NCBI GenBank assembly: GCA_900318175.1
Contig: ONJQ01000033.1
Span: 1 to 38,907 of the forward strand
Direction: 5' to 3'
DNA from: an uncultured Bacteroidales bacterium
GTDB taxonomy: Bacteria; Bacteroidota; Bacteroidia; Bacteroidales; P3
Length of the DNA: 38,907 nucleotides
The position numbers and the translations under genes were made by a program. The notes below the pieces were generated by a model. That model saw only the letters and a list, made by a program, of their open reading frames with translations. It was not told the DNA's origin and ran no database searches. Shown piece after piece: positions 1 through 7,761 of the stretch (position 1 is its first letter; every line of letters starts with the position of its first letter).

Positions 1-1343
1 CGCATCAGTTCGGCTTCCCAAGTGATTTCCAGACCGCGTTTGATTTCGTTGCGGCGGTCGTAGACGTTCTTCAGGGCAGCGGCGATGACGTCCATGTGGT
101 TGTTGGTGTAAACGCGGCGCGGGATGCAGAGACGCACGAAGTCGTTGCCACCAAAGCGGTTCTCGCGGGTCACGGGGTCGCGGTCGGCCAGGACGTAGCC
201 AATCTCGCAAGCGCGGATACCGGCCTCAAGATACAGCTCGCAGGTGAGGGTCTGAGCGGGGAACTCTTCCTTAGGAATCTGGGTCAGAATCTTGTCGGCA
301 TCAACGAAGATGGCGTGACCACCGGCAGGGCGCTGGTAAGGAATGCCATACTCATCCAGCTTGTCGGCCAGATACTGAACCTGCTTGACGCGGGTCTCAA
401 CCATCTCGAACTCAATGTTCTCTTTCAGACCAACGGCAAGAGCGTCCATATCGCGACCATTCATACCACCGTAGGTGAGGAAGCCCTCGAAGGGGATGCA
501 GAAGAGCTTGGCACCTTCGTACCAATCCTTCTTGTTGGTAGCGATGAAACCACCCATGTTGACCAGACCGTCCTTCTTGGCGCTCATGGTCATGCTGTCG
601 GCGTAGCTGAACATCTCGCGAGCAATCTCGCGGAGGCTCTTGTCGGCATAACCCTCTTCGCGGGTCTTGATGAAATAGGCATTCTCGATGAAACGAGCGC
701 TGTCCATGTTGACGGGCACGCCATATTTGTGGCACAGTTCGCAGGTCTCACGGATGTTCTTCATGCTGACGGGCTGTCCGCCGACGGTGTTGTTGGTGAC
801 GGTGAGGACCATGAAAGGCACATTACCCTTGTTCTCTTGCAGCACCTTCTCCAGTTTCTCAAGACTGACATTGCCTTTGAAGGGGACTTCGAGCTGGGTG
901 TCGTAAGCCTCGGGGACGGTGACGTCGATAGCGAAGGCCTTGCGGCTCTCGATATGACCCTTGGTAGTGTCAAAGTGGGCATTGCCGGGAACGACCATGC
1001 CGGGTTTGACGAGGTAGCTGAACAGCACGTTCTCGGCAGCACGACCCTGGTGAGTGGGGATGACATAGTCGAAACCGGTGAGCTCAGTGATGGTGTCCTT
1101 CATGTGGTAGAAGCTGCGGGCTCCGCCGTAGCTCTCGTCGCCCATCATCATGGCACTCCACTGACGGTCGCTCATGGCACCAGTACCGGAGTCGGTCAGG
1201 AGGTCGATGTAGACGTAGTCACTCTTCAGCATGAAGATGTTCTGATGGGCTTCTTCGAGCCATTTTTCGCGTTGTTCGCGGGTGGATTTCTTAATGGGTT
1301 CTACCATCTTGATTTTCCACGCTTCTGCAAATGGTAATTCCAT
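1..1343 (-). CDS. tnaA: tryptophanase (tryptophan indole-lyase), 3' end outside window
   Basis: This PLP enzyme would cleave L-tryptophan to indole, pyruvate and ammonia in the cytosol. About 447 residues are visible; roughly a dozen C-terminal residues lie beyond base 1. The family motifs are clear: YIDLLTDSGTGAMSD near the N-terminus, PTHQGRAAE, the GGQPVS segment, and MSAKKDG with the lysine expected to carry PLP. The close relative tyrosine phenol-lyase has an arginine (SMERG) where this protein reads ACEIG, as tryptophanases do, so tryptophanase is preferred. The start ATG at 1343 gives the usual MELPFAEAWKIK opening. It is the only gene after its promoter in the window, and a terminator-bearing leader precedes it (separate entries). 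Substrate choice between Trp and Tyr is inferred from residues only. Confidence 0.9.
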   Translation of the reverse strand, partial: MELPFAEAWKIKMVEPIKKSTREQREKWLEEAHQNIFMLKSDYVYIDLLTDSGTGAMSDRQWSAMMMGDESYGGARSFYHMKDTITELTGFDYVIPTHQGRAAENVLFSYLVKPGMVVPGNAHFDTTKGHIESRKAFAIDVTVPEAYDTQLEVPFKGNVSLEKLEKVLQENKGNVPFMVLTVTNNTVGGQPVSMKNIRETCELCHKYGVPVNMDSARFIENAYFIKTREEGYADKSLREIAREMFSYADSMTMSAKKDGLVNMGGFIATNKKDWYEGAKLFCIPFEGFLTYGGMNGRDMDALAVGLKENIEFEMVETRVKQVQYLADKLDEYGIPYQRPAGGHAIFVDADKILTQIPKEEFPAQTLTCELYLEAGIRACEIGYVLADRDPVTRENRFGGNDFVRLCIPRRVYTNNHMDVIAAALKNVYDRRNEIKRGLEITWEAELM

Positions 1344-1461
1344 GATATAAAGATTTTAGGTTATTAAATAAAAAAATGATTTCCAAAATCCTTTTCAACC
1401 CCTTTTGGGGTCGAAAAAAGCGCCATAGGGAGCGTGCTCTACCTATGGCTATTACAGTCAT
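1291..1461 (-). CDS. candidate tna leader peptide ORF (56 codons) overlapping tnaA
   Basis: In the tnaA leader an ATG at 1461 is preceded by a purine-rich AAGAGAG about 6 nt upstream. It opens a 56-codon frame that runs through the intrinsic terminator and ends 53 nt inside tnaA in another frame. The peptide begins MTVIAIGRARSLWRFFRPQK; it has one Trp codon (codon 13) followed by FFRP. The Trp codon lies in the 3' arm of the terminator hairpin and the U-tract encodes the FF pair. In E. coli, TnaC also has one essential Trp and a downstream Pro, but the spacing differs, so homology is not claimed. A second frame, 1528 to 1439 (29 codons), ends within the 5' arm of the hairpin and is an alternative. 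Confidence 0.35.
   Translation of the reverse strand: MTVIAIGRARSLWRFFRPQKGLKRILEIIFLFNNLKSLYHGITICRSVENQDGRTH
1414..1449 (-). terminator. intrinsic terminator inside the tnaA leader (attenuator)
   Basis: On the minus strand GCCATAGG (1449-1442) pairs with CCTATGGC (1429-1422), and six U residues follow at 1419-1414 after two bases. The hairpin lies between the promoter (1539-1568) and the tnaA start, so it must be passed or suppressed for tnaA expression. A second small hairpin, CCCC-AAAA-GGGG, sits at 1410-1399. Confidence 0.7.
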
Positions 1462-1538
1462 AAACGTCTCTCTTCTTTATATTTAAGAAGCTATTACGGA
1501 CATTAATATGTTGACTGATGCTATTCATTTTGGAATTG

Positions 1539-1568
1539 CAAAAATACACTTTTTTTTTCAATTGGCAA
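1539..1568 (-). promoter_or_regulatory. tnaA promoter, Bacteroidota type
   Basis: Reading the minus strand, TTG at 1568-1566 is followed by 19 bp containing an A-tract and then TATTTTTG at 1546-1539, matching the Bacteroidota -33/-7 pattern. Transcription should begin near 1531, giving a leader of roughly 190 nt before tnaA. Confidence 0.7.
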
Positions 1569-1612
1569 TTTCCTTTTGTATTTATTAAGAAAAAAGAATC
1601 AGCACCACCCAC

Positions 1613-1650
1613 AAATAGAAAGCGGGGAACCTGAAACAGACTCCCCGCTA
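1613..1650 (-). terminator. terminator of the Ser/Gly-rich secreted protein gene
   Basis: AGCGGGGA (1649-1642 on the minus strand) pairs with TCCCCGCT (1628-1621), with a 13-nt loop and a short T-rich tail (TTCTATTTG). It lies 45 nt beyond the stop of the upstream minus-strand gene. Confidence 0.75.
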
Positions 1651-1693
1651 AGGTAAGATAACTTTATGAATTCAAAGATTGATAACTTCAAAT

Positions 1694-2815
1694 TTAGTCG
1701 GCCTCATAGATAAGCAGCTGGCCATCCTCTGTGTAGAAGAAAAGGAGAGGATCCTTGTCGCGCTTTTTCATAATCCAGCAACCGCCATTCTCCGGGTCAA
1801 CCTCTATCTTGCAGTACTTGCGGCTTACGCGCTGTTCGGCAAGCAGTTTGTCCTCGCGGTCGTAGATTTGCAGATAGGTGTGGCCATCGGGATCGTTGAC
1901 CAATGCATACATATAGTTGCCACTGATAGCATAGGTGATAAGATCAAGCTTGTAAGTATCGTTGACATATTGACGCACCACAACCATATCCGTCACGTGG
2001 TAATCATACCAGTAGCTGTCGCAATACACCCAGAAACCAGGCCAGTAGTAGGGGCGAGGGATGAAGGGATCCCAATAAAGCCTGTGGCAATGCACCATGC
2101 AGTGATGATGAGGGTGCCAGAAGTATGGGGCAGGATGAATGGGACGATGCGAAGGAGGCAGGGGGCCAGGATGTCCCGGACGGGCATAACGACCTTCAGG
2201 AGTGGGGGCGATGCCACTGGGACGGCCATTGACAGTAGCCACCCGGCTGCCGTCTTTGGCAGGACCTCCAGCACGCACTCCGCCACGACCTGCGGCCTCG
2301 GAACGGCCTTCTACCGCGGCACGGCTGCGCACCTGGGCCGGCACACTGCCCGTACGGCTACGCATGGAACTCTCGGCACCGGGACGGACGGCGCTGCCAC
2401 TGGACGACCCTCTGGAGGGAGCACCATAACTGTCGGAACGGCTGCCAGAATAGCTGCTGCGAGAGAAATCGCTACGGCTTGAACTGGCTGCTCCTCCCGT
2501 CACGCTGCTACGTGAAGAGCCACTTGAATAGCTACTGGAACTGCTACGCGAGCTGCTGCCAGAGAAACTGCTGCGGCTGCTGGAACTACTGCGGCTGCTG
2601 GACATGCTGGAACTGCTACGGCTGCTGGAAAAACTGGAACCGCGGCTGCTGCTGGAGAAACCGCCGCCACCGCCACGGCTCACACTCGAACCACTGCTGT
2701 GGCTTCCACCACCACCGCCGCTGCGGCCACCGCCGCCACCACGCTGTGCATAAACCGGGGTCAGCGCCAAGGCTATTCCCAAAAAAGCGATGCTTGCTAA
2801 ACGAGACATCTTCAT
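1694..2815 (-). CDS. secreted Ser/Gly-rich low-complexity protein of unknown function
   Basis: I do not recognise a family. The ATG at 2815 is chosen because AAGGAGC lies 6 nt upstream and a signal peptide follows at once (MKMSRLASIAFLGIALALTP, cleavage after VYAQ). The frame is open further upstream but that part has no coding look. The 373-residue product has a Gly-rich block (about residues 24-40), then a long Ser/Arg/Gly stretch to about residue 190. A His/Pro/Tyr-rich segment follows (HPHHHCMVHCHRLYWD), then a C-terminal region that looks folded (VNDPDGHTYLQIYD) and ends LLIYEAD. It is probably periplasmic or surface exposed. The Ser-rich part resembles a flexible linker or glycosylatable stalk; this is inference. 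Confidence 0.8.
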   Translation of the reverse strand: MKMSRLASIAFLGIALALTPVYAQRGGGGGRSGGGGGSHSSGSSVSRGGGGGFSSSSRGSSFSSSRSSSSMSSSRSSSSSRSSFSGSSSRSSSSSYSSGSSRSSVTGGAASSSRSDFSRSSYSGSRSDSYGAPSRGSSSGSAVRPGAESSMRSRTGSVPAQVRSRAAVEGRSEAAGRGGVRAGGPAKDGSRVATVNGRPSGIAPTPEGRYARPGHPGPLPPSHRPIHPAPYFWHPHHHCMVHCHRLYWDPFIPRPYYWPGFWVYCDSYWYDYHVTDMVVVRQYVNDTYKLDLITYAISGNYMYALVNDPDGHTYLQIYDREDKLLAEQRVSRKYCKIEVDPENGGCWIMKKRDKDPLLFFYTEDGQLLIYEAD

Positions 2816-3038
2816 AATGTTGCTCCTTTCTTTTTGATATTTCTTTTTATTAGTTTCTTTATCGGTCGGCGGGCTGAACCCCTGCTGGGGCCATGCCCTG
2901 CCTTTTTTCACGATGCAAAAGTACAACCATTTTTTCAGGAAAAACCCTTTTTGCCTCCCTAATTTTCCAAGAAACTTACCCTAATCGTCGCACCTCATTG
3001 TTATAGAGACATTTAAAGATTCGCCTTCGGACACCAAT

Positions 3039-3080
3039 AAAAAAGAAGCGGTGCCTTGAGCAAGGCACCGCTTCTTTTTT
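3039..3080 (-). terminator. bidirectional terminator after the MutS-family gene
   Basis: GAAGCGGTGCCTTG (3045-3058) and CAAGGCACCGCTTC (3061-3074) form a perfect 14-bp stem with A6 on one side and T6 on the other. It works on either strand and starts right at the stop codon of the minus-strand gene. Confidence 0.9.
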
Positions 3081-4453
3081 CACGCGGTCAGGAATCGTCG
3101 CGCCGAAGTGATCAGTTCCGGATTGCACGACAGCATCTCGGCAATTCGCAGTGCCTCCTGCGGCACCTCGTCGCTGTCGTCTTCGACAAGCGAATAGTCT
3201 ATAAAACGATTTATGTTTTGGGCGGTCAGGGGTATGTCAACCAAGTCTTCGACAAAACCTTTCACACGCAACCGTCTGCATGGCAGACCCAGTTGACTGT
3301 AGTGGGTTGTAATCAGGGTGATGGAGTTGCGGCTGTCCATAATCGATGCCAGAGCCTGCACCAGTGCCTTCCCTTCGACCGGGTTGGTGGTTCGAGCCGG
3401 CTCGTCTATCAGCACCAGCAACCGCTCCTTTTCCGAACGGCCTATAACGTCGCTGATGCGGGTAATCTCGGAGGCAAAACTGCTCAAACCGTTCATCTCG
3501 TTCTGGTCGTCTCCAATGCAGAAGACCACATCATCCACCGGCTCGACACAGCAACTCTCAGCCGGGATGGGGAAACCGAACTGGTACATCAGCTGTGCCA
3601 GCCCGACACTCTTCAACAGGACTGTTTTGCCCGCCATATTGGCCCCGGTGATGAAGGTGACACCACTGGTAAGAGCAATGTCGACGGGTTGATATCTCAA
3701 ACCCACTTCGGCATTATGCTGCTTCAGTCGGGGATTGAACAGGGCCTGGAAGACAAAGCGCGAGCCAACCCTTTCGGGGCTCACCAGACTCCATTCATGC
3801 GTCAACACCGCACGAGCCATCGTGAAATCGATATACGCCATCCCCTCCAACGCCTCATTCAGCGCATCAGTATATGGGGTAAGACGGGCACATAGCTGAA
3901 CTATCACCTGCTGCTGCACCTCGTTCTGCTGGGCCAGCAAACCGCTCATCTCCGCCTCATCGGCAGCCTTCATCTGGCGGCGGATGGGGGCAAGGCGCGG
4001 GTCATAGCTGTCGTAGATATAGAAGTTGGGCACGCCTGTCCCGTCCGGATCCAGCAGTTCAAAGACCCCTTGGATGTCCGGCAGCGGGAACCGCTCCGAC
4101 AATTGCAAGTCCGCAAGAGCCTGGCGGCTGATGCCACAAAGGTAGGCGAGGTTCTTCACCTCGAACAGCTCGACCTCGTCCAGCAGCACATGCGTGTCAA
4201 GACTATGGAGCGTGGTCCGGATGTCATGGAGTTGCATCAGCTGGTGACGCAACACATTTACGGCTTTCTCATTGCCGGAGTCGTACATGGCGGCTTTCAT
4301 GGCCTGCACCAACTCCTGCTCGCGGTCAAGTTGCGCACGGGCGGTCATCCATGGTTGTTCAAGCATCCTCCTGCGGCCGGCAGCCGACATGAACTCCATG
4401 CTGTCGGTAACAAACAGCAGCCCCGGAACCTCTTTAATCTTATTCTTAATCAT
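3080..4453 (-). CDS. short MutS-family ATPase (KamB-like)
   Basis: The 457-residue protein has the MutS C-terminal ATPase but no room for the mismatch-recognition domains of MutS (about 850 aa) and no Smr domain of MutS2. Walker A is GANMAGKT (about residues 269-276), a signature stretch GLSSFASEI lies near 322, Walker B is LLVLIDEPART (about 345-355) and the switch histidine is in TTHYSQ. The N-terminal half is helical, like the MutS core/lever. Proteins of this shape with a DEPAR Walker B accompany aminomutases in lysine and ornithine fermentation clusters (KamB in Porphyromonas/Fusobacterium), but no aminomutase gene is visible here. A TTG at 4465 could extend it by 4 residues; ATG 4453 is preferred. 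Its role, in repair or in cofactor or enzyme maintenance, is open. Confidence 0.8.
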   Translation of the reverse strand: MIKNKIKEVPGLLFVTDSMEFMSAAGRRRMLEQPWMTARAQLDREQELVQAMKAAMYDSGNEKAVNVLRHQLMQLHDIRTTLHSLDTHVLLDEVELFEVKNLAYLCGISRQALADLQLSERFPLPDIQGVFELLDPDGTGVPNFYIYDSYDPRLAPIRRQMKAADEAEMSGLLAQQNEVQQQVIVQLCARLTPYTDALNEALEGMAYIDFTMARAVLTHEWSLVSPERVGSRFVFQALFNPRLKQHNAEVGLRYQPVDIALTSGVTFITGANMAGKTVLLKSVGLAQLMYQFGFPIPAESCCVEPVDDVVFCIGDDQNEMNGLSSFASEITRISDVIGRSEKERLLVLIDEPARTTNPVEGKALVQALASIMDSRNSITLITTHYSQLGLPCRRLRVKGFVEDLVDIPLTAQNINRFIDYSLVEDDSDEVPQEALRIAEMLSCNPELITSARRFLTA

Positions 4454-4525
4454 ATAGCAAGGCAAAAGCCATTAGATTGGTCTCACTCTGCGCTTGGCCG
4501 TCATTGGATTTGCGCGCAGAAAGAA

Positions 4526-4559
4526 ATTGAAAAAGGGCAAGTTCAGAAAACCCGCCCTT
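4526..4559 (-). terminator. terminator after rpsU
   Basis: On the minus strand AAGGGC (4559-4554) pairs with GCCCTT (4538-4533), with a T-rich tail after it. It lies 25 nt past the rpsU stop. Confidence 0.7.
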
Positions 4560-4583
4560 AGATTGATTCGTGCAGACGACCTC

Positions 4584-4781
4584 TTATTTATCAAGCTCCT
4601 GCTGGCGCAGATGCTGAACGTAGATAGCTTTCTGTCTGCGTTCCCGGTTGATCACGGAAGGTTTCGTAAATTTCTGACGCTCGCGGAGCTCTTTGACAAC
4701 GCCAGTCTTTTCGAATTTTCTCTTGAGTTTTTTCAGGGCTTTTTCGATGTTTTCACCTTCTTTAATAGGAACTACGATCAT
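4584..4781 (-). CDS. rpsU: 30S ribosomal protein S21
   Basis: The 65-residue basic protein starts MIVVPIKEGENIEKALKKLK and contains KFEKTGVVKELRERQKF, the S21 hallmark. S21 sits on the small-subunit platform near the anti-Shine-Dalgarno end of 16S rRNA. In Bacteroidota S21, with S18 and S6, helps hide that end, consistent with the scarcity of Shine-Dalgarno sites in this window. It follows rpmB by 64 nt and probably shares its transcript. Confidence 0.95.
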   Translation of the reverse strand: MIVVPIKEGENIEKALKKLKRKFEKTGVVKELRERQKFTKPSVINRERRQKAIYVQHLRQQELDK

Positions 4782-4845
4782 TGTTGATACCTCTTTCTTG
4801 TTTGGGATTGATAAAAATGTTTATTTAGACCTGTTTGTCTTCATC

Positions 4846-5085
4846 TTAGAACTGCAGGTGACCTTGAGCAGCTGCATCGTTCAGAGCGGCAAGGATGCCT
4901 TTCTTATTGATGATACGCATGCCTTTGGCACTGACTTTCAGAGTAATCCACATATCCTCTTCGGGAATGTAGAACTTCTTGGTCTGCAGGTTAGGAGAGA
5001 AAGTGCGCTTGGTGTGGATGCGCGAGTGGGACACGTTGTTACCACGGATCACTTTTTTGCCGGTAATTTCACAAATCTTTGACAT
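4846..5085 (-). CDS. rpmB: 50S ribosomal protein L28
   Basis: The 79-residue product, MSKICEITGKKVIRGNNVSHS onward, has the L28 features: HSRIHTKRTFSPNLQ and the C-terminal ISAKGMRIINKKG-like segment (here VSAKGMRIINKKG). There is one cysteine, so this is the zinc-free form. It is a large-subunit component. In many Bacteroidota rpmB is followed by rpmG; here rpsU follows instead and no rpmG is visible. Confidence 0.95.
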   Translation of the reverse strand: MSKICEITGKKVIRGNNVSHSRIHTKRTFSPNLQTKKFYIPEEDMWITLKVSAKGMRIINKKGILAALNDAAAQGHLQF

Positions 5086-5151
5086 GATAAGTATACTTTT
5101 TTTTGTTTATCAACGTTATTTATGCGTGTTTTTTGTTTCGAAAAACGGGTG

Positions 5152-5182
5152 CAAAATTCGGACTTTTTTTTGAATTGGCAAA
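5152..5182 (-). promoter_or_regulatory. rpmB-rpsU promoter
   Basis: On the minus strand TTTG (5182-5179), 19 bp with an A8 tract, then GAATTTTG (5159-5152), a close match to the Bacteroidota consensus. It lies about 65 nt before rpmB. Confidence 0.6.
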
Positions 5183-5370
5183 ATTATCGGAGCCTCCCGA
5201 ACAGCAAAAATGAAATTTTTAACATATAGTAAATTACATACAATTATACATCAATTGAATACAGATTTTTTAAAACAAATATTTAACACTGATTTTTCAG
5301 TTAGTTATAACTGAATAACCTGTTCAAAAGTCCAAAAACAGACCCCAAAAATCAAAAAATTGGCCCTCCG

Positions 5371-6426
5371 ATGTTCGCTGAAAAAATCATTAACTGGTAC
5401 CACGAAAACGGTCGCAATCTGCCCTGGCGGTGCACGGACAATCCATACTATATCTGGCTGTCCGAAATCATCCTCCAGCAGACCCGCATAGAGCAGGGAC
5501 GGGCATATTACGAACACTTCATCACGCGCTACCCGACCGTCCAGCACCTGGCCGACGCTACCGAGGAACAGGTGCTGAAAAGCTGGCAGGGACTGGGCTA
5601 CTACTCCCGCGCCCGCAACCTCCACACCGCCGCCCGGCACATAGCCTACGACCTGCATGGGGTCTTCCCCAGCACCTACAAGGAGATTCTCGCCCTCAAA
5701 GGCGTTGGCCGCTATACGGCGGCAGCCATAGCCTCCTTCGCATTCCGACTCCCCTACCCCGTCATCGACGGCAACGTGTACCGCCTCATTGCACGGCTCT
5801 ACGGCATCCACACCCCCATCGGCACCACCGCCGCCCAGCGCGAGTTTGAAAACCTCCTCAACACCCTCATCGACCCTGTGCGGCCCGACCTCTTCAACCA
5901 GGCCATCATGGACTTCGGCTCCATGCAATGCAAGCCCACAGGCTGCGACTGCGCAAACTGCATCTTCAGCCAGGAGTGCACCGCCCACAAGCATGGCCAG
6001 GTGGCCCTCCTGCCCGTCAAGCCCAATCCGCCCAAGGTCAAGGAGCGCCATTTCTACTACTTTGACATCCGATGGCCGCAGCCAGCCGAAACCATGCTCA
6101 TCCACCAGCGCAGCAAGGGCGACATCTGGCAAGGCCTCTACGAGCTACCCCTTCTCGAAACCGACGCACCCATCCCCCAACGCCATCTCCGCGCACAAGC
6201 GCTCCAGACCCTCACCGACTGGCTCGGCACCGAACCGGCCACCCTGCAAGTCGGCCATGCATACACCCACCAGCTCACCCACCGCACCATCAAAGCCCAA
6301 TTTTTACAAGCAAAATACCCCTGTCAGCCCGCCAAAATGCCCCAAACGCTCACCCCCATTTACTGTGAGACACTAAAAACTCTTCCGATTTCACGTTTGA
6401 TTGACAGATACTTGTCCGAAATGTGA
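5371..6426 (+). CDS. mutY: A/G-specific adenine DNA glycosylase MutY
   Basis: MutY removes adenine mispaired with 8-oxoguanine. The 351-residue protein has, in order: LSEIILQQTR with the catalytic Glu (near residue 32); the helix-hairpin-helix LKGVGRYTAAAIASFA; the catalytic Asp in VIDGNVYR; and four cysteines spaced C-x6-C-x2-C-x5-C (CKPTGCDCANCIFSQEC) for the 4Fe-4S cluster. A Nudix-like C-terminal domain recognises oxoG. All catalytic residues are present and the length is normal. ssb follows 125 nt downstream with its own -7 element, an arrangement common in Bacteroidales. Confidence 0.97.
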   Translation: MFAEKIINWYHENGRNLPWRCTDNPYYIWLSEIILQQTRIEQGRAYYEHFITRYPTVQHLADATEEQVLKSWQGLGYYSRARNLHTAARHIAYDLHGVFPSTYKEILALKGVGRYTAAAIASFAFRLPYPVIDGNVYRLIARLYGIHTPIGTTAAQREFENLLNTLIDPVRPDLFNQAIMDFGSMQCKPTGCDCANCIFSQECTAHKHGQVALLPVKPNPPKVKERHFYYFDIRWPQPAETMLIHQRSKGDIWQGLYELPLLETDAPIPQRHLRAQALQTLTDWLGTEPATLQVGHAYTHQLTHRTIKAQFLQAKYPCQPAKMPQTLTPIYCETLKTLPISRLIDRYLSEM

Positions 6427-6471
6427 ATATCTTTAATATTGATATTTACTTATTATTTGCCAAAAATTTAT

Positions 6472-6479
6472 TATCTTTG
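6472..6479 (+). promoter_or_regulatory. ssb -7 element
   Basis: TATCTTTG followed by C is a perfect Bacteroidota -7 box 72 nt before the ssb ATG. No good -33 TTTG stands at 19-21 bp, so strength is uncertain. Confidence 0.5.
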
Positions 6480-6551
6480 CAACATCAAAAATGTGACGGT
6501 AGCCACAAACATTAAGACTCGAAAGAAACTAAAGGTAACAAACTATCAGAC

Positions 6552-6998
6552 ATGATTGGCGTAAACAAAGTTATTCTAATTGGCAATCTGGGAAAGAATC
6601 CCGATGTCGTTGCCCTTCCTCAAGACCGAAACGACGAGACTTCCAATGTGGTGAAAAAAGCCTCTTTCCCGTTGGCGACAACCGAATACCGACGGAACCG
6701 CGAAGGGGAACGCATAGAACAAACCGAATGGCACAACGTGGTGTGCTGGCGCACACTGGCCGAGATAGCCGAAAAGATACTCCGCAAGGGTACCCAGATC
6801 TACGTGGAAGGCAAACTGCAAACCCGCTCATGGATTGACAAAGACGGCAACAAACGCTACATCACCGAAGTGGTGGCCGACAACTTCACCGTCCTCTCCG
6901 GCCGCTCCCGCCCCGAAGAATCCACCAACCACGAATCCGACCCCCTGTCCTCAATCCTCAACAACGACACCGCCCCTCTCGGCGACCTGCCGTTCTAA
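6552..6998 (+). CDS. ssb: single-stranded DNA-binding protein
   Basis: This is a 148-residue OB-fold protein opening MIGVNKVILIGNLGKNPDV. It contains the WHNVVCW segment and KGTQIYVEGKLQTRSW of bacterial SSB. The C-terminus is Asn/Asp-rich and ends in DLPF, the acidic tip that recruits replication and repair partners. It coats single-stranded DNA in replication, recombination and repair. The usual next gene in relatives (gldE) is absent; a repeat-rich patch follows. Confidence 0.97.
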   Translation: MIGVNKVILIGNLGKNPDVVALPQDRNDETSNVVKKASFPLATTEYRRNREGERIEQTEWHNVVCWRTLAEIAEKILRKGTQIYVEGKLQTRSWIDKDGNKRYITEVVADNFTVLSGRSRPEESTNHESDPLSSILNNDTAPLGDLPF

Positions 6999-7072
6999 TA
7001 GCAATCATCCCCAACCCAAGTAATCAATACCGACATCCCCGTGTCGGCACACATCCATATTTTAAAAGTGAC

Positions 7073-7117
7073 TTCAACGCTCCTTCTATATTGAATCAAT
7101 ATTGAAGGAGCGTTGAA
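7073..7117. repeat. palindromic repeat, copy 1
   Basis: TTCAACGCTCCTTC and GAAGGAGCGTTGAA are perfect 14-bp arms around a 17-bp centre that is itself palindromic (ATATTGA-A-TCAATAT). A diverged copy lies at 7965-8009, also preceded by TGAC (or AGTGAC). A repeat family or miniature element is suggested. Confidence 0.75.
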
Positions 7118-7316
7118 CGAAGGTTGATGGAGCGCGTCTGTGGCCTGGAAACAAGGACCTTGTGCAACGCCAGCCATTCTTTTCACGGGGACAAGATACA
7201 AAAGCTTTGCGAGCCGCGTGCAGCACACTGCCTACAGTGATGCAACCCATCCCATCACTTCCCGAGGCTTTCGTTTTTTTCTCCAACCCTCCGCACCACC
7301 CTTGGCAGGGGGCTGA

Positions 7317-7544
7317 TGTAAACACTATCGCTCAACGGCTGCCGGCGTTGGGAAGGCCTTCCGCCGCCTGAGCAGGAACAGTCCCCACCTGTTTGTCTAT
7401 GAGGAGTGGATGGAACTCGGTATCCCAAATACGACAAACTGTCTGGACGGACATTTCCCGGACCTCAGGAACAAACTGCGAAGCCACAATGGAATGTCAC
7501 GAAGACGCAAGATAAAGATGATACTGGAGTATCTCAACTCCTAA
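7317..7544 (+). pseudogene. transposase C-terminal remnant (IS256/IS1249-like)
   Basis: The frame reads CKHYRSTAAGVGKAFRRL, then NSPHLFVYEEW, LGIPNTTNCLDGHFPDL and NKLRSHNGMSRRRK to a stop at 7542. The IPNTTN...LDG...LR.HNG.S..R pattern is the C-terminal end of IS256-superfamily (IS1249-type) transposases common in Bacteroidota. The frame is closed by TGA at 7314 and the rest of a roughly 400-residue enzyme is not recognisable, so it is inactive. Confidence 0.7.
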
Positions 7545-7606
7545 TCCGACAATAATTGCAGCACAAAGGCCGCTTAATGGTTTTTTGAGGCATCTGGAGG
7601 TGTTAC

Positions 7607-7649
7607 CCAAAGCAAGAAAGGCCGCCTGTAATGGCAGCCCTTGCTTTGG
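7607..7649 (-). ncRNA. stable hairpin downstream of a minus-strand promoter, possible small RNA
   Basis: CCAAAGCAAG (7649-7640 read on the minus strand) pairs with CTTGCTTTGG (7616-7607), and inside it GGCTGCC pairs with GGCGGCC over a 6-nt loop. It lies about 65 nt downstream of the promoter at 7721-7752. I cannot match it to a known RNA family; the transcript ends are unknown. Confidence 0.3.
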
Positions 7650-7720
7650 TATAAAACCTCGTCGGCTATTCCTTGAGGAGTCGCTCCCCAGCAGAGCTCC
7701 CCTCAGCTTCGTCAACGGTG

Positions 7721-7752
7721 CAAAGATACGACTTGTTTTTGCCCCCACCAAA
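7721..7752 (-). promoter_or_regulatory. orphan minus-strand promoter
   Basis: On the minus strand TTTG (7752-7749), 20 bp, then TATCTTTG (7728-7721) followed by C. This is a near-perfect Bacteroidota promoter, yet no convincing protein gene lies downstream before ssb. Confidence 0.6.
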
Positions 7753-7761
7753 TTTCAACTG

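Noticed and set aside
96-1337. 413-codon open frame on the plus strand
   Set aside because: It is antisense to tnaA, whose motifs are unmistakable.
1439-1528. 29-codon alternative leader peptide for tnaA
   Set aside because: It has no Trp codon and no clear ribosome binding site; the frame starting at 1461 has both, though this one cannot be excluded.
6571-6831. Minus-strand frames inside ssb
   Set aside because: They are antisense to a complete SSB with its DLPF tail.
7497-7751. 84-codon minus-strand ORF under the orphan promoter
   Set aside because: Its start lies in the promoter itself and it crosses the strong hairpin; the composition does not look coding, so a structured RNA is favoured.
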